Source: Chinchilla lanigera | Taxonomy: Eukaryota; Chordata; Mammalia; Rodentia; Chinchillidae | Length of the DNA: 64,000 nt | Direction: 5' to 3' | Assembly: GCF_000276665.1 (NCBI RefSeq) | Contig: NW_004955438.1 | Span: forward strand, 14,818,576-14,882,575 | Shown: positions 34,623 through 46,544 of the stretch, piece by piece | How the letters are laid out: the number at the start of each line of letters is the position of its first letter | How positions within the stretch are numbered: position 1 is the first letter of the stretch | Program-made: the position numbers and the translations under genes | The notes under the pieces: generated by a model | The model's database searches: none | What the model was told of the DNA's origin: nothing | Seen by the model: only the letters and a program-made list of their open reading frames with translations

Positions 34623-35003
34623 GAAAGAAAAAGAAAGAAAGAAAGAAAGAAAACAGGAAGNNNNNNNNNNNNNNNNNNNNNNNNNNNNNNNNNNNNNNNN
34701 NNNNNNNNNNNNNNNNNNNNNNNNNNNNNNNNNNNNNNNNNNNNNNNNNNNNNNNNNNNNNNNNNNNNNNNNNNNNNNNNNNNNNNNNNNNNNNNNNNNN
34801 NNNNNNNNNNNNNNNNNNNNNNNNNNNNNNNNNNNNNNNNNNNNNNNNNNNNNNNNNNNNNNNNNNNNNNNNNNNNNNNNNNNNNNNNNNNNNNNNNNNN
34901 NNNNNNNNNNNNNNNNNNNNNNNNNNNNNNNNNNNNNNNNNNNNNNNNNNNNNNNNNNNNNNNNNGAAGGAAAGAAGGAAAGAAAGAAAGGGAGAGAGAG
35001 AGA
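34623..35003. repeat. GAAA/GGAA repeat around the gap
   Basis: Purine-only tetranucleotides flank both sides of the 305-N gap. Confidence 0.85.
34661..34965. other. Assembly gap, 305 N, in GAAA/GAAG repeat
   Basis: 305 N are flanked on both sides by GAAA/GAAG/GGAA repeats, so the missing sequence is probably more of the same microsatellite. The gap is intronic and affects no exon. Confidence 0.9.
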
Positions 35004-35337
35004 TGTCACTATTTGGAATACTTTGCTACATAAAAAGGAGAGAGGGCGTATGCACGCATAGACTTGTGAAATGTTCTTTGGCCACAGAGGAACCGTTATG
35101 TGAACAAAACAGGCTGCAGAGCAATGTACATAGCAAGGCACTGCCTTTGCTTTTCTAAGTGGTGTGTGCGCACATGTTCATCAGTGCACAGAGAAAGGCC
35201 AGGGAGGACACTTGTCCCATAGGATATGACAGTGGCATTCTCTGAAGGGGAGATGACCTGCATGTTTTATTTTAAACACGTCACTATTAACTCGGTGATA
35301 GTGAATACATATTTCTTCTCTAATTTAAAAATTCTAG

Positions 35338-35480
35338 CCAGGCGTGATGGCACATGCCTGTAATCCCAGCACTCAGGAGGCTGAGGCAGGAGGATGGCCA
35401 TGAGTTCAAGGCCAGCCTGGGCTACATAGTGATTCAAGGCCAGCCTGATCTACACACCAAGACTCTATCTCAAAAACAAA
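35338..35480 (+). mobile_element. B1 SINE next to an ID
   Basis: Well-preserved B1 (CCAGGCGTGATGGCACATGC ... CTCTATCTC) with internal duplication. An 11-base target duplication AAAAATTCTAG lies at 35327-35337 and 35481-35491. The right copy abuts the 5' end of an ID. Confidence 0.88.
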
Positions 35481-35490
35481 AAAAATTCTA

Positions 35491-35579
35491 GGGCTGAGGT
35501 ATATGTAGCTCAGTGGTAGAGCACTTCCCTAGCTTAGGTAAGGCCCTGGGTTCCATCCCCAGCACCACACACAAACAAA
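35491..35579 (+). mobile_element. ID SINE
   Basis: ID body (GGGCTGAGGTATATGTAGCT ... CATCCCCAGCACCAC) directly behind the B1 target duplication. It mimics a B1-dID composite, but the target repeat between the halves shows two independent insertions. Confidence 0.82.
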
Positions 35580-35614
35580 TTTAATGTCTAAGAAAAAAAT
35601 CTAACATTCTAAAA

Positions 35615-35735
35615 AATGGAGATGACGGTAGTGCCAACATCATAGGGTCACTGTAAGGATTAGGTGGAGTAGCAATAGGTAAAGTTCTTGGTGCTTAATT
35701 GATAAAGTTCAGTGAATGGTAGTTTCTTTTCTCTA
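35615..35735 (+). repeat. MIR SINE 3' part
   Basis: CATCATAGGGTCACTGTAAG and GATTAGGTGGAGTAGCAATA match the MIR 3' half. Confidence 0.6.
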
Positions 35736-35754
35736 AAAAAAATTTGCATTTTAT

Positions 35755-35935
35755 GAGTCTGGTTTCCTGGTTGAAGCTCTTGTCGTGACTAGACCGTCTG
35801 AAGCAAGTCTCTTTGCCTCTCTGAGCTTCTAGGCCAACTGTGGGGTTGCTGGGATATTAATAATACCATCATTTGATAGAAGGCCTGTAAAACACCTACC
35901 CCATAGTAGGTGCTCAACAAACACTCACATCGAGT
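35755..35935 (+). repeat. MIR SINE fragment
   Basis: CAAGTCTCTTTGCCTCTCTG, TATTAATAATACCATCATTT and CCATAGTAGGTGCTCAACAA follow MIR to its 3' end. Confidence 0.7.
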
Positions 35936-37289
35936 GTGTGTGCTTTTCTTGGCATGCGAAGTGGTGGCCCCTGCCTGGAGCCCAAATTGGAGCTGCCTGG
36001 GGAAGCACAGATGGTTAAAACCCTCGAGCACAGGTCATGGGGAAGAGTCCACGGTGTGGCCCTGAAGGATGGGGAGAATCTGAGTCGAAGTGAGTGGAGG
36101 GGATGAGGCGCTGTTCCCGCTACCCCAGGCTCAGAGATGAGCGAGGCACGTTCGCTGTGGGACAGTGAGCATATGGGGTGGCAGCGGGGAGACCCACAGA
36201 GTGGGGAAGGATCTTCGGGAGGCGGATGTGAGGGAGCAAGCTGGAGAGGTACAGCAGGGACCAGACCGAAGGGCCTTGGGTGCTGGGGTCAAGGCTGGAC
36301 GTGATCCGCAGCTGCCGCCACAGTTCCTCAAGGACAGAGGGACAAGGTGTCAGCAGACTGTGCTGGCATCGGGGGCCAGGCAGCAGATGAGATGAGCGGC
36401 CTCTGCTGGCTGTTGTAATGGGCATTTTGCTGGTGACCGGAACCCATAGGAAACCCCACCCACAGGCCAGACAGCCACGCAAGTAAACTGAGGCAACTCA
36501 GGGATGAATTTTGCCGCCCTTCAAAATGAGAGATGGGGTCGTGGTGGAAGAGCTGGGCCTGAGGTGGGAGTGGCACGCTGAAGGCCTGCCCAGAACGGGG
36601 GCCCCGGATGGCCTCGGGCTCGCAGGAGAATCACACACAAGTAACCCAAAGGTCAGCTGGTAGCCCAACCCATGTGACAGTAGAGGAGCCAAAGTCACAC
36701 CCAGGTCTTCACAAGAGGACCTAGAATCTTGTGCTGCAGCTCATCTCACCCTGTTCTTCTTGCCTCATAAAAGTGCATCCCTTGGGCAGGTGCAACTGGG
36801 GAGCTCTGCAGTTTCTCTGCATTAGTTTCCCAGTCTCGATGGATCCAGTTAGCAAATACTCTGAGTCTGCATGCTGTGAACTGCACGTACGGCTGGTGTT
36901 GGGGACATGGAACGATGTCCCTGCCAAGAGCTCCCAGGGCCCCCAGCCTGAGTGACAGGGATAGGAAGAATGAAAGGGTGCAGGTTAATGACCCCAGCAT
37001 GGATGGGAGTTTGGGGCTTTGAATCAAGCTGTGGGCAAGGTAGACAGGGCAGGTGGAGCAGGTCATCACAGCCGCTGCCACCTATGGATGCGGCTGACAT
37101 GGTCCTCTCGGTTCTCTCATTGACTCCCATTTTCATGGAGGAGAAAAAGAGCTCAGAGAACAGAGTGGTTGGGAGGGGGCCCAGCAGGGTTTGAAAGCCT
37201 TGAATGCCTGGACAAGACAGAATTGGGACCACCTACCCTGGCCAGGGCAGGGCCACCCACCCCTTGCTGCCCCTGAGAGGCAAGCCTGG

Positions 37290-37400
37290 GCTGCAAGTCA
37301 GAAACCTGGGGCATACTATGCCTCAGATCCAGCGTGTGCTTGGACATGTCCCTTTCCTTCTCTGGGCCTCAGTTTCTCCTCTGTCTGAATTACTTCTGAG
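37290..37400 (+). repeat. MIR SINE fragment
   Basis: TTGGACATGTCCCTTTCCTT then CTCTGGGCCTCAGTTTCTCC, about 0.4 kb upstream of exon 5. Confidence 0.6.
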
Positions 37401-37830
37401 GATTTCTAGAGGGAGCCCTGAACAGGTCCCCATTTAGACTCCAGGCGTCAGATGGAGCTGGAGGCTGTGCACTCCCCAGGGCCACCTGGAGCAGCGAGGT
37501 CAGGGTCAGGAAGTATGGGTCACTCACTTTACCCTAAATAGCACCCGTAGAGGAAGCCTGGGCCCAGCAGGCCAGGAAAAGCAGGGAGAAGTGAGACCCT
37601 GCCCCGCTCCCGCTGGTCTCTCACATCTCTGTGTCCCTGGATCTGCCTGGGAGCTCCCTCAGCCTCAACCCTGGTCTTGGCTCCAGGGACATTTCAGGAC
37701 TTGGGAGACCCCCCAAAGCCTTGGTACACGGGGCTCTTCCTCACTGGCTGCAGGTTTGGGTACAGAGGCTGGAGAATGGGCACCTCAGACCCCTCCCTAG
37801 ACCTGACCTTCGGCCCGCGTGTCTTCACAG

Positions 37831-37922
37831 AGACTTACTGCCCTTCACGCTACGGCTGCCCCAGGCCATCCTTGAGGCCAGCAGCTTCACAGACCTCGAG
37901 ACTATCTCCAACCTGGGCCTGG
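37831..37922 (+). CDS. RIN3: RIN3 exon 5: end of SH2 domain
   Basis: This 92-base exon is flanked by acceptor GTCTTCACAG and donor GTAAGT. One base completes Arg; the frame then reads DLLPFTLRLPQAILEASSFT and continues to NLGLG, with the last base starting a Gly finished by exon 6. The DLLPFTLRLP stretch closes the SH2 fold in RIN proteins (in canonical SH2 domains the matching place reads CPL.L..P). Sequence agreement with human RIN3 is very high. No alternative start or in-frame stop is present. Confidence 0.96.
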
Positions 37923-38840
37923 GTAAGTCCTCCCATGGGAGCTGATGGGACTTAAGGGCAGAGGGAGGGCCCCTCAGGCTGAGACCAAGCCGGATCCTCA
38001 GTCCTCACAGCTGTGGGGGCACATCCTCCCCGGTCCAGGCTGCTAAGCACCACAGCAGCGAGATCTGCTGTTTTCCAGACAGCTGCCCAAGAGCCTCTTT
38101 GTCCCAGGAAGGTGGCCCACTTGGGGCCAGAGAAGCTGAACACTAGGCTGTGGCTCTGGGTGAAGCTGGGCCAGCATCAGGGATATTTTGAGTGGTGGCC
38201 ACAGAGCCCTCCCAGCACTGGTCTGCCGCAGCCCTGGTCTCCAGCCCTGTCCACATCAGGAGAAGCAGCATGGGCGTGAGCAGAGCTCAGATGGTTTGGG
38301 CTCTTCCTACACGTGGGCCACAGTGCACACTGTACAGGGATGGAATTGGCCGGTGCTGAACTAGGATTAGGGCCTCACTGTGCTGGCCCCAGGAAAACTA
38401 CAAGCCCATAGCTGCTGAGGAACTGGATAGTTGCCTCTGTCAGTATGTTGGGGGCAGAAAATTTACTGTGGGGGCGGGGCAGCTGCTTTGGCAGCCTTTG
38501 CAGGCTTCAGTGCCCAGGCAGAAGCCCAGAATCTCATTACCTGGGCCAGGTCACATTTATGAACAAGGTAGATCATCCCTAAATCTTTAAGACACTTCAA
38601 CACCTATGGCTGAGCATATACCTGCAGCACCATGGCGAGTAGAAGAGGTGATGGCTGAGGGCAGAGCCAGGACACAGGGGGAGTCAGGCAGACCTGAGGC
38701 CAGAGACGACCTCGTAGCTCAGACCAGACTGCTGTCCCCAACTCAGAGCTCAGAGGATAGCGGTGCAAGAGATGCTGAAGACAGCTGGTGGTCAGAGGCC
38801 ACAAAGTAGCAGGGTTCAGGCCCTTGGAGTTGACATTCAG

Positions 38841-38886
38841 CTATGTCCTAACCTCTTTAGCATCAACTATGTCCTAACCTCATTAG
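38841..38886. repeat. Short tandem repeat, 26-base unit
   Basis: CTATGTCCTAACCTCTTTAG recurs 26 bases later as CTATGTCCTAACCTCATTAG; a third copy starts and stops after CTATGT. Confidence 0.85.
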
Positions 38887-38904
38887 CTATGTTGGCTCAT
38901 CCCA

Positions 38905-39020
38905 GCCTTAACCCTGTAGAGTAAGGCCTATCATAATCCACATCGTATGGCAGAGGAAGCAACAGCTGCAACATGTCCAGTGGCAGAGCTGGGATTTGAA
39001 CTCTGGCTCTTTAGCTCCAG
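38905..39020 (-). repeat. MIR SINE fragment
   Basis: GGCAGAGGAAGCAACAGCTG and GTGGCAGAGCTGGGATTTGA match reversed MIR. Confidence 0.65.
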
Positions 39021-39229
39021 CAGCTACCCCATCTCACCCTGAAGTCTTTATCCAGATTCTGCTAGGCTAATGTACTAAGTTTATAAACCTCACTTGACAT
39101 TGAGAATAAGCACTGAAGTTTAAGCGCCCCCTCCCCTCCCAAAAAAAAACCTCATTGCGGTTCAGAGGAGTTCATAAATTGTAACCCCAGGGAAAAGTTA
39201 TTGGAATTCTCACTAGTGAATTCCAGCCT

Positions 39230-39900
39230 ACCACTTCCAATGCAATCCATGGCGAGAATAAAGAGACAGAAATACATCTGCAGTTATGGGGAGCCAAGAA
39301 GGTCCGAAGTCCAGGCAGAACGAAGGCCATGACCGACACCCACAGCCAAACGTGGTCTTAATAGTTTGTGAAAAGAGGAGTGGCTCAGGGTAGAGTGACT
39401 GTGAGAGTGGTGGGAACTACACGAATTCTGCAAGCTGGGCTATGTAGGAGGCACAACGGCACCTCTGCAATATGCAGAGAAGTATGCAGAAAGGGTACCA
39501 GATTCTGGTAACAGTCCGTAGACTCTAATTTTGGAGGAATCTGCATAACCCAGTTTGAGGAAGTATCTTGTGTTTTGAGTCAGCTGCCTCAGCCCTGATG
39601 TTGGCCTTATCTGCCCTGGACCTTCGCTGCTTCTTTCTCAAGCTCCATCCCAGCCTATAACGTGGCTCCCTTGACCCAGCTCACGCTTATTAGGAGGGAG
39701 CCATAGGCGGGGCATCACAGACCTCTTGTATTGCTTCAGAGGCTACATATGGGCCTCAGCTGGACCCATCTGCATTATTTAAACCCAGTCAAGTGGGGAG
39801 AGCATTTGCTTAGCTGGTTCTGTACATCTCAGTACACAGGAGTAAGGCAAAGGTGAACCACAGTGGAGGCTAATTATCTTCTTTCAGGGGAGCCATCTCG
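39230..39900. mobile_element. Possible LTR-derived block
   Basis: A non-MIR, non-L1 block with a GAGAATAAAGAGACAGAAAT motif at its left end, reminiscent of antisense ERV LTR ends. I could not assign it to a family; the boundaries are guesses. Confidence 0.25.
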
Positions 39901-41469
39901 GTGGTCCTCCATACTGAAGCTTACACACCAACCCTTCCCACACCAATATTTTAATTGTTGGGCTTTTACCCTCCCAGGAGCTTAGATGTGGAACAGGTGG
40001 CAGTTTTATAGTTTGCACAGTCCACATGACTTCCTAGGGTCTCAAATGACACGGTTGGTGCTTTCTGACCACTGCAGAGCACTGGTTTGTATAATCCTTG
40101 CATATTCTAAAGACAAAATATACATTTTTAGGATGGCAAAGCAAGTGTTAGCCAAGCTAAGAACCTTGTCCTAAGTGCCCCAGGCAGGAAGGAACAAAGC
40201 TGGGATTTGCACGGAGGGCACCTGCCTCCACTCACTGGCTCTCCGTTGCTCTGTGGTGATACCTCACGACCTTCTCTGTTGCTTTTGCAACACTGGCTGC
40301 TTGGGAGGCCAACTTGCTAGGGCAGCAGAGATGCAAGGCACCACCAGGGGTGGTGCTGCTCTCCTTACCCCATGTGGGGCTCAGGCAGGTGTCCCTGGCA
40401 ATCCCTGCCCAGGGCTGCATGCAGCTTCCTCTCACTGGAGGAGGCTGCCTGCCCCACGACCTAGGAGCACGCTGGGTCCGAAACAAGCTGCTCCTCTTGG
40501 GAGACCCTCTTTCCTGTCTGGAATGGCAGAACTGCACCCCGGAAGGGCTCTGCCTCAGGTACAGCGTGGCTGTGGAAAATGGTTAGGCCACATGGGAAGC
40601 CAAGGGCAGTTCAGACTCACCTGTCTGGCACTCACCCCTCGAGAAAGGAACTTACGTGGAACCTGAGTATGTGGCAGCTTAGGAACTGGAGGGTTCTGCT
40701 CAGACCTGGTGTCCTCAAGTTCCAAGGATGTGAAGCCAGGCTCACCAGATTCATTCCCACCGCCCCTGGACCCCAGGAAAGGCTGACTTTCCAGTCCATC
40801 CCTGAATGGATACAGACCGAGAATGAAGAAGCAGATCCTTTCAGAGGCCGGAGGCCTGACCTCCCCTGGCCCGGGTAGGAGCGGGCCTCACCAGTCGTCA
40901 CCTGCAGGAGTAATGATCCATATGGAAATGGTGGCATCTACTAGAGACCTAGGCACCCACTATTGTGCCCAGCACATCATGTGTTATTCTAGGCAAAGGA
41001 CTCTCTCTCCTTGCAGGGAGCCCAAAGCTACTCAGACTGCATGGATGAAAAGAAGGACTCTGGGGAATCTCTGGGAAATGCAACTGGAAGGTCTCCTGGG
41101 TTTTGGGGATAGCAGCCAGCTGCTGTGTGCCCATGCCAGCCCCTCACCTGCTCTCGTGCCCACTCCCTGTCTCCAGCCCAGCCCTATCTGGCCCCTGCTC
41201 TCCACACAGGTCCACCAGGGAGCATTTGGATGAGCACTCGCCAGCCTTGTGATGTGAAGTGGAGAAGGGTCCCTAGCGATGCTTCTCTGGCATTGTCAGC
41301 ATCTCCACGAAAACCAAAAGGACAGTAACAGGCAAAGTCATTGGCGTAGGTGCACACAGATGCTATTTCATTTATCTGCACAAAAGCCATCTCCACTGTG
41401 AGGCCGTGGAAACTCATACAGTCTAAAGATCTTACCCAGCCAGAAGCAGAAACGAGGCCCTGACACCTC

Positions 41470-41790
41470 ATCGCAACGTGGACGAACCTGGGCAGCGTGA
41501 TGCTCGGAGAGAGAAGCCAGACCTAAAGGCACATGTCTAGCTCCATCTGTGAGAAGCATCGGAATAGGCAAATCCGGAGACAGAAGGCGTGTTGATTGCC
41601 AACGGGCGGGCATTAGGCTCTTTGTTGGTGAATGTGGTTCCTTGGGGGCGATTAAAATGCTCTAACATTGATTGTCATGACAGTTACACAACTCTGTGAA
41701 TATACTAAAAACCACTGGTGTGCTTTTTAATGGGTGAATTATGTGAATGATATTTCAGTATAGTTGTTAGAGAAAGAAATCAAGTAAAGG
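41470..41790 (+). mobile_element. L1M 3' UTR fragment
   Basis: The plus strand follows L1M: GAGAGAAGCCAGACCTAAAG, GGAATAGGCAAATCCGGAGA, CTGTGAATATACTAAAAACC, then TTTTTAATGGGTGAATTATG and an A-rich end. Confidence 0.8.
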
Positions 41791-43194
41791 GAGGACTTTC
41801 TGCACTGGGACATAAAAGAAGCTGCTTCTCATTTGGAGCTTTCTGAAGTTGGACTCAGTGCCCTTTGTCTGTACCCGCTGCTGCCTTTGTTCACCCCTCT
41901 TCTGAGGCTCTTTCCCCCGCCCCCAGCCTTGCATCCACTGGAAAACAGCACAGCACCCACGTCCTGCAGGAGCCTGGACTGCGAGCTGGCACAGGGAGGA
42001 CAGTGAACCCTACCCTCTGCATCCTCCCCTGCACCCTCCCCTGCACATGCCTCTATTTTTTTATTATTTGTGTTCTTTTATAAAAGCCCAGTAGATTCGG
42101 TATGCTTGTTTGCTTTTAGCTGACGCGATCAGAAAAGGAGGAGGATGAAAACTATGCATGTCAACTGCTACAGAAATACAGTTTGTCTCTTGGCTTTGGG
42201 TTTTGTTTTGCTGGAATATGCTTGTAGCTTTCAGTTTTTTCCCCTTCACACCCAGAGTCAAGGAGTGTTTAGTTAAGGGTAAAGATGTACCAGATTTTCA
42301 TTGCCCCCCCCCCGGAAATCTTGCAGTTATAATAAGTTTTTGAAGCATATGTGTTTCTGATCCTTAGTGCCAGCAACTTGATTTCTCTGGCATCCTATTC
42401 ATAATTTTTTTATGAGTAGAACGAGCCCTGCTGTTTAGACAGGAATGATATGGCTGAAACAGAGCTGTTCCCTGGCATCTCAACACCATGTGATGTATCG
42501 GAATGTCCTTTCTCGAGTCAGCAGAAGCAAGTCCAAGTCTGGACTTGGACCAGCCAGCATCCCACAGTGCAGGCTATATAAGGTGTGACCTCGGACTTCA
42601 AGAATTTCACGTTACTTGGGGCCACAGAACTAACATAGGGAGTATTTGGCACTAATCTTTCATCTAGTTGATTCGAGGTGCAAAAGTAACTTAGAGAATA
42701 AGGGTTACTGGCAGTGGTCCTCAAACCCGTCTGCAGTACACGTACGTGTAATATTTTAAAAACACGTTGAAAAAAGGCATATGTTCTCTAGCTCTTCCAA
42801 GTCTGCATGTGGCTTGCTTTTTCCTTTACATCATACAATGAGAATTTTTCTAGTTATTAAAGACTCATTGAAATGTGAGTTTGGGTGGCTGTCCCACAGC
42901 CCATCTTTGGGATGCCCCAGAAATACGCACTCCTGGAAGTGGCTGGACTTTTGGGCAGTTGCCGTGGCATCTGGGTACTTTTCTGTATTTATCCGTCCCC
43001 CTTTCTGTGTTGCTGCTTGCTTAGGGATGCCAAGGGTGAAAATGTAATTTGCCCTCAGGAGCTATACAGCCGGCACCTGGCACAGCCCAGGCCTTCTGAG
43101 TGTCATAAGAGTAGACGCCTGCCAAGAGGTCAGGTAGGGCCAGAAAAGTGGCTGCTCCAGTCAGAGGGCAGCACAGAGGCAGCAAGGGAACAGG

Positions 43195-43413
43195 CTGCCC
43201 TCCTCCTCCTCCTCCTCCTCCTCCTCCGCCTCCTCCTCCTGTTTCTTTTGTGTGTGTGGTACTGAGGGATTGAGGATTCAACCCAGGGCCTTCACACTGA
43301 GCTATATCCCCTGCCCATTTTTTATTTTGATATAAGATCCCTCACTAAGTTGCTCAAACTGGAATCAAGCTCTTGATCCTCCTGCGTTAGCCTCCAGCCA
43401 CCACACCCAGCTA
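43195..43413 (-). mobile_element. B1-dID SINE, antisense, with TCC-repeat tail
   Basis: The minus strand reads AGCTGGGTGTGGTGGCTGGA (B1), then a GGGCAGGGGATATAGCTCAG ID half, then a tail grown into GGA repeats (plus-strand TCC, 43199-43240). A 7-base direct repeat GAACAGG at 43188-43194 and 43414-43420 encloses both body and repeat. Confidence 0.8.
43199..43240. repeat. TCC trinucleotide repeat
   Basis: About 13 TCC units with one CGCC variant, enclosed by the target duplication of the antisense B1-dID. Confidence 0.93.
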
Positions 43414-44537
43414 GAACAGGTCTTTCTTTGCAGGAACCTTAGCAGCTAAGAAAAGTCTCGGCGTGGCGCCACTGGGCACTGGTACCCACAGCTTAGCCAA
43501 CAGCTAGGATTGCATGACCCAGTGTTCCGCTTCTCTGGCCTTGGTCCTCTGCAGACTGCAGAGAAAGTTACCCACTTCCTTTTTTTTTTTAAATTTTAGC
43601 ATACTACCACTTTGGTTCCCCAGCAGGGGCCCAGACCCTATGAGGCAGCACCTCAGCTCCCAGCTTCCCCTCCCCTCAGAGCAGCATGGGCCTGGGGGCC
43701 TGTGCCCTGCCACCCAGCCTGTCTTCAGGAAGGGCTCAGCATCCAGGGCCCTGAGCCCATTTCCCTGAAGTCCCAACGTCTGCTCTGCTCTTGCTGAAAT
43801 CCAAGTGAGTGGTGGAAAATGTGCTGTTTGGACCGGCCATGCTGTCCTGGAGCAGATGTGGACAGGTGCAGGGGATTCACTTATGGAGCTCCTTAGCTGT
43901 CCTTTTGCTTCCTCTCACTGTCCTGGCTCCTCACCTCCCCATGCCTCAGGCCATGCCCTGCTCGAAGGAAGAGCTAATCTTGCCTGTGTTCCCTCCCCCA
44001 GAGCCCTGCCTCTGCTCTGGCTGAGCTACTCCACTGTCTTGGGATCTAGAGATCCGCAGATGGAGGAGGCATTGGTGCTGCCATCTGGAAGGGCAGAGCC
44101 TGGTGGGTGGAGTCAGAAGCCGGCAGAGAATTGCAGTCCCACTGCTGGTCACTAGAGTCAGAGTGTGCACCGGAGCTGGGGGGCACCGAAGGGCAAGGGT
44201 GAGGCCTGGATGCATCATTAAGCCTGTACCAGACAGGTAACTTGTGACCCACTGTGTGAAAGATGAGTAAGATCTTGCAAGTGGAGAAGGCGGAAAAAAT
44301 TCCAAGCAGCGGGAACAGTGTTAGCCAGGATGTAAAGGTGGAGCAGTGCGGGAAGAGGAGAACAGATGGAGCGGGATGAAGAATCAGTAGATGATTCCAG
44401 AAAAAGATATTCAGAGGCCAGCGCCCACAGGCTTCGAATGATCTAGACAAGCAATAAGAGGAGTTTCCAGGTTCTGGTGGGCAGTTCTGGAGATCATCTA
44501 CCGCGTGACTTCCACCTTCATACAAAAGAAAAGTCTC

Positions 44538-44628
44538 GGGGCTGGGGATTTAGCTCAGCGGCAAAGCGCCTGCCTGGCAAGTGCAAGGTCGTGAGTTCGG
44601 TTCCTGGTACCGGAGAAAAACCAAAAAA
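44538..44628 (+). mobile_element. Young ID SINE
   Basis: Near-consensus ID body with a perfect 14-base target duplication (AAAAGAAAAGTCTC at 44524-44537 and 44629-44642). The intact duplication and the close match to the copy at 31607 point to recent activity. Confidence 0.92.
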
Positions 44629-45364
44629 AAAAGAAAAGTCTCACTGGAACCTGGGGCTGAGCAGCCTCGCTAGGAAATCTTCCAAGGGGACAACTTCCCT
44701 GGGCTCAGGTAGGCATGGACACAGTGCTTCCAACAGTCTACGCCCAGAGCATCCATGTGCTCAGTGCAAGCAGCCAAGTGACTTGTTCACAGAGGGGGCA
44801 GTAGCTGCCCAAGAAAGTGAAACCAGGGACCCCATGTCACAAGGAGGATCTCGTCCAGCCATGGGAGAGCTTGCTGTGGACATACTGAATCCAGTAACTG
44901 TGTTGTGCACAGAACTTTGTGTGTTGGAGAGAGACGCACAAACGTTTGTCATCTTGTTATTGGGGTCACGACTGGGCCTTCTCGGCTGCTTTCCAGGTGC
45001 AAGATCTCTGCCCAGGGCTGGGTGAATGGTGAACGCCACTCTCCTTCCTGGTAAGGGGTCCGCACAGCTAGGTGAGTCACAGTTAACTTCAGGTGCTAGG
45101 ATTGCACCTCTTTACTTTCTTTGGGCTCATGATCCCTTGACCAGCAAGATGGCCAATGCCCACATTCTTGAGAGTGCCCCGTCTTAGAGCGGACACACAC
45201 TCTGCTGCCCTCCGCCAGCCTGTGACGCCTCGTTTGTTTCAACATCAAGAGCCTGCTGTGTTCTCACCACATCCCCACTGCGGGTCAAGCCATCAGCACT
45301 CTCTGATGCTGGGAGAGCACCCCAGATGGGAAGTGTTGCAAGTTCCTCCAAAGGAAGGCCACAC

Positions 45365-45515
45365 AGTACAGCGATTGATTAAACACAGGGGCTTTAAGAT
45401 GAGTGTGACCCCATTCAAACCCCAGCTCCCTCACTCACCAGTGCTGTGACCTCAAGTGATATCTCTGGGTTTCATTTTCGTGTGCAAAATGGGTGCAAGG
45501 CATAGGATCTGGGAA
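45365..45515 (+). repeat. MIR SINE fragment
   Basis: AGTGCTGTGACCTCAAGTGA and TATCTCTGGGTTTCATTTTC with CAAAATGGGTGCAAGGC. Confidence 0.65.
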
Positions 45516-46544
45516 CAGTGGGAGAGTCCAGGTAGAGCCAGTGGTCCATGGGGTGACACACGGCCCAAACTTTTTGAATGCTCCTCTTATTACTTGCTCG
45601 AGAGTCCCTCCCAGAAGCAGGGAGCCCTGGATGGAGGCTGGCCCCACCATTCAGGAGGAATTCTGCTCTGCCTGGTTAATTTCTTTTCCAGTGCTGAACT
45701 AAGCAGGGTGATTGGACCTGCTCAAGTGGCCTGCGAGTCATCTGAAATTATTCCCGAGATGTCATGACCGTGTGCCTTTTGGGGAGGGGGCGTCTTAACC
45801 ATTCATGGTTACTTGATGGGGTGCGGTAAGCCAGAGATCAAGAATTCCTGAACCAAGCCTGCCGTGGCGGCTGCAGCCAAGGACTGAGTCATGAGTGGTC
45901 AGTAGCTGTCAGTGCTGGACCCAAACATCAAGACCCACCAGAGACAGTCAGGTCTGACCTCACTGCTTACAGACCATAGGTTTGTTTTTCCTGGAGGTAA
46001 CAACCTTGGTGGCCAAAACAGGTCAAAGCCCCTTCCCTGGTACAGCTGTGTCCCCTCCTCTGACCCCTCTAATGTGGGTACTGGCAAGACCTCATTTTCG
46101 AGATGGTTAGACTGAGGCCTGGAGGAGTCAAGCAGCCTGTCCTGCGCTCCCTGCTGGGCAGCTACAGGGTCTCCAGGCCTTCCGTCCCCTCTCTCCCCTC
46201 CATGCCTTCCCTGCACATGCCTCCTGCAGCTCATTTGATTCAGCACAGCTGTTGTCACCCCCACCCTGGGTCGCTGGTGCCCGCCATGGTGGGCTGTCAC
46301 ACTGAGGGACGGAACTGAGGCTGAGCCTGTCACATCCCCCAAGCAACCCCACCTAACTGCTGGGGAGGAGCGCCCGGGGCTTCCCCTCCGAGGGAGGCAG
46401 GAAGTGGTGGGAGAGGCTTAGGAGCCCAAGAGGGAAAACAGCTCTTCACAGAGAAGCAAGGTCTGAGCAGCCTCCCCGGCTGCCCCCGCGGCACAAGCCA
46501 CCTGCCCGGAGGACTGACCGCCTCTCCCTTTCTGCTTTCCGCAG

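Larger units (their letters stand above)
31458..37830 (+). other. RIN3: RIN3 intron 4, 6.4 kb
   Basis: Noncoding. It holds a young ID SINE (31607-31718), a TG microsatellite (33659-33692), a MIR at 34400-34618, the GAAA repeat with its gap, an adjacent B1 and ID pair (35338-35579), and MIRs at 35615-35735, 35755-35935 and 37290-37400. I recognise nothing in 31720-33650 or 35940-37280; the latter is GC-rich. Confidence 0.85.
37923..46544 (+). other. RIN3: RIN3 intron 5, 8.6 kb
   Basis: Noncoding. Contents: a short tandem repeat (38841-38886), a MIR (38905-39020), a possible LTR-derived block (39230-39900), an L1 3' end (41470-41790), an antisense B1-dID with a TCC-repeat tail (43195-43413), a young ID (44538-44628) and a MIR (45365-45515). 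Elsewhere (39900-41460, 41800-43190, 45520-46540) I see no named element. Confidence 0.85.

Noticed and set aside
42710..42740. MER5-like DNA transposon end
   Set aside because: Only the first few bases (CAGTGGTCCTCAAAC) match; no matching far end was found.
43197..43265. Leucine- or glycine-run peptides
   Set aside because: Translations of the TCC microsatellite.
44477..45025. 182-codon frame
   Set aside because: Translation through a young ID SINE; the same peptide motif occurs at the ID near 31607.
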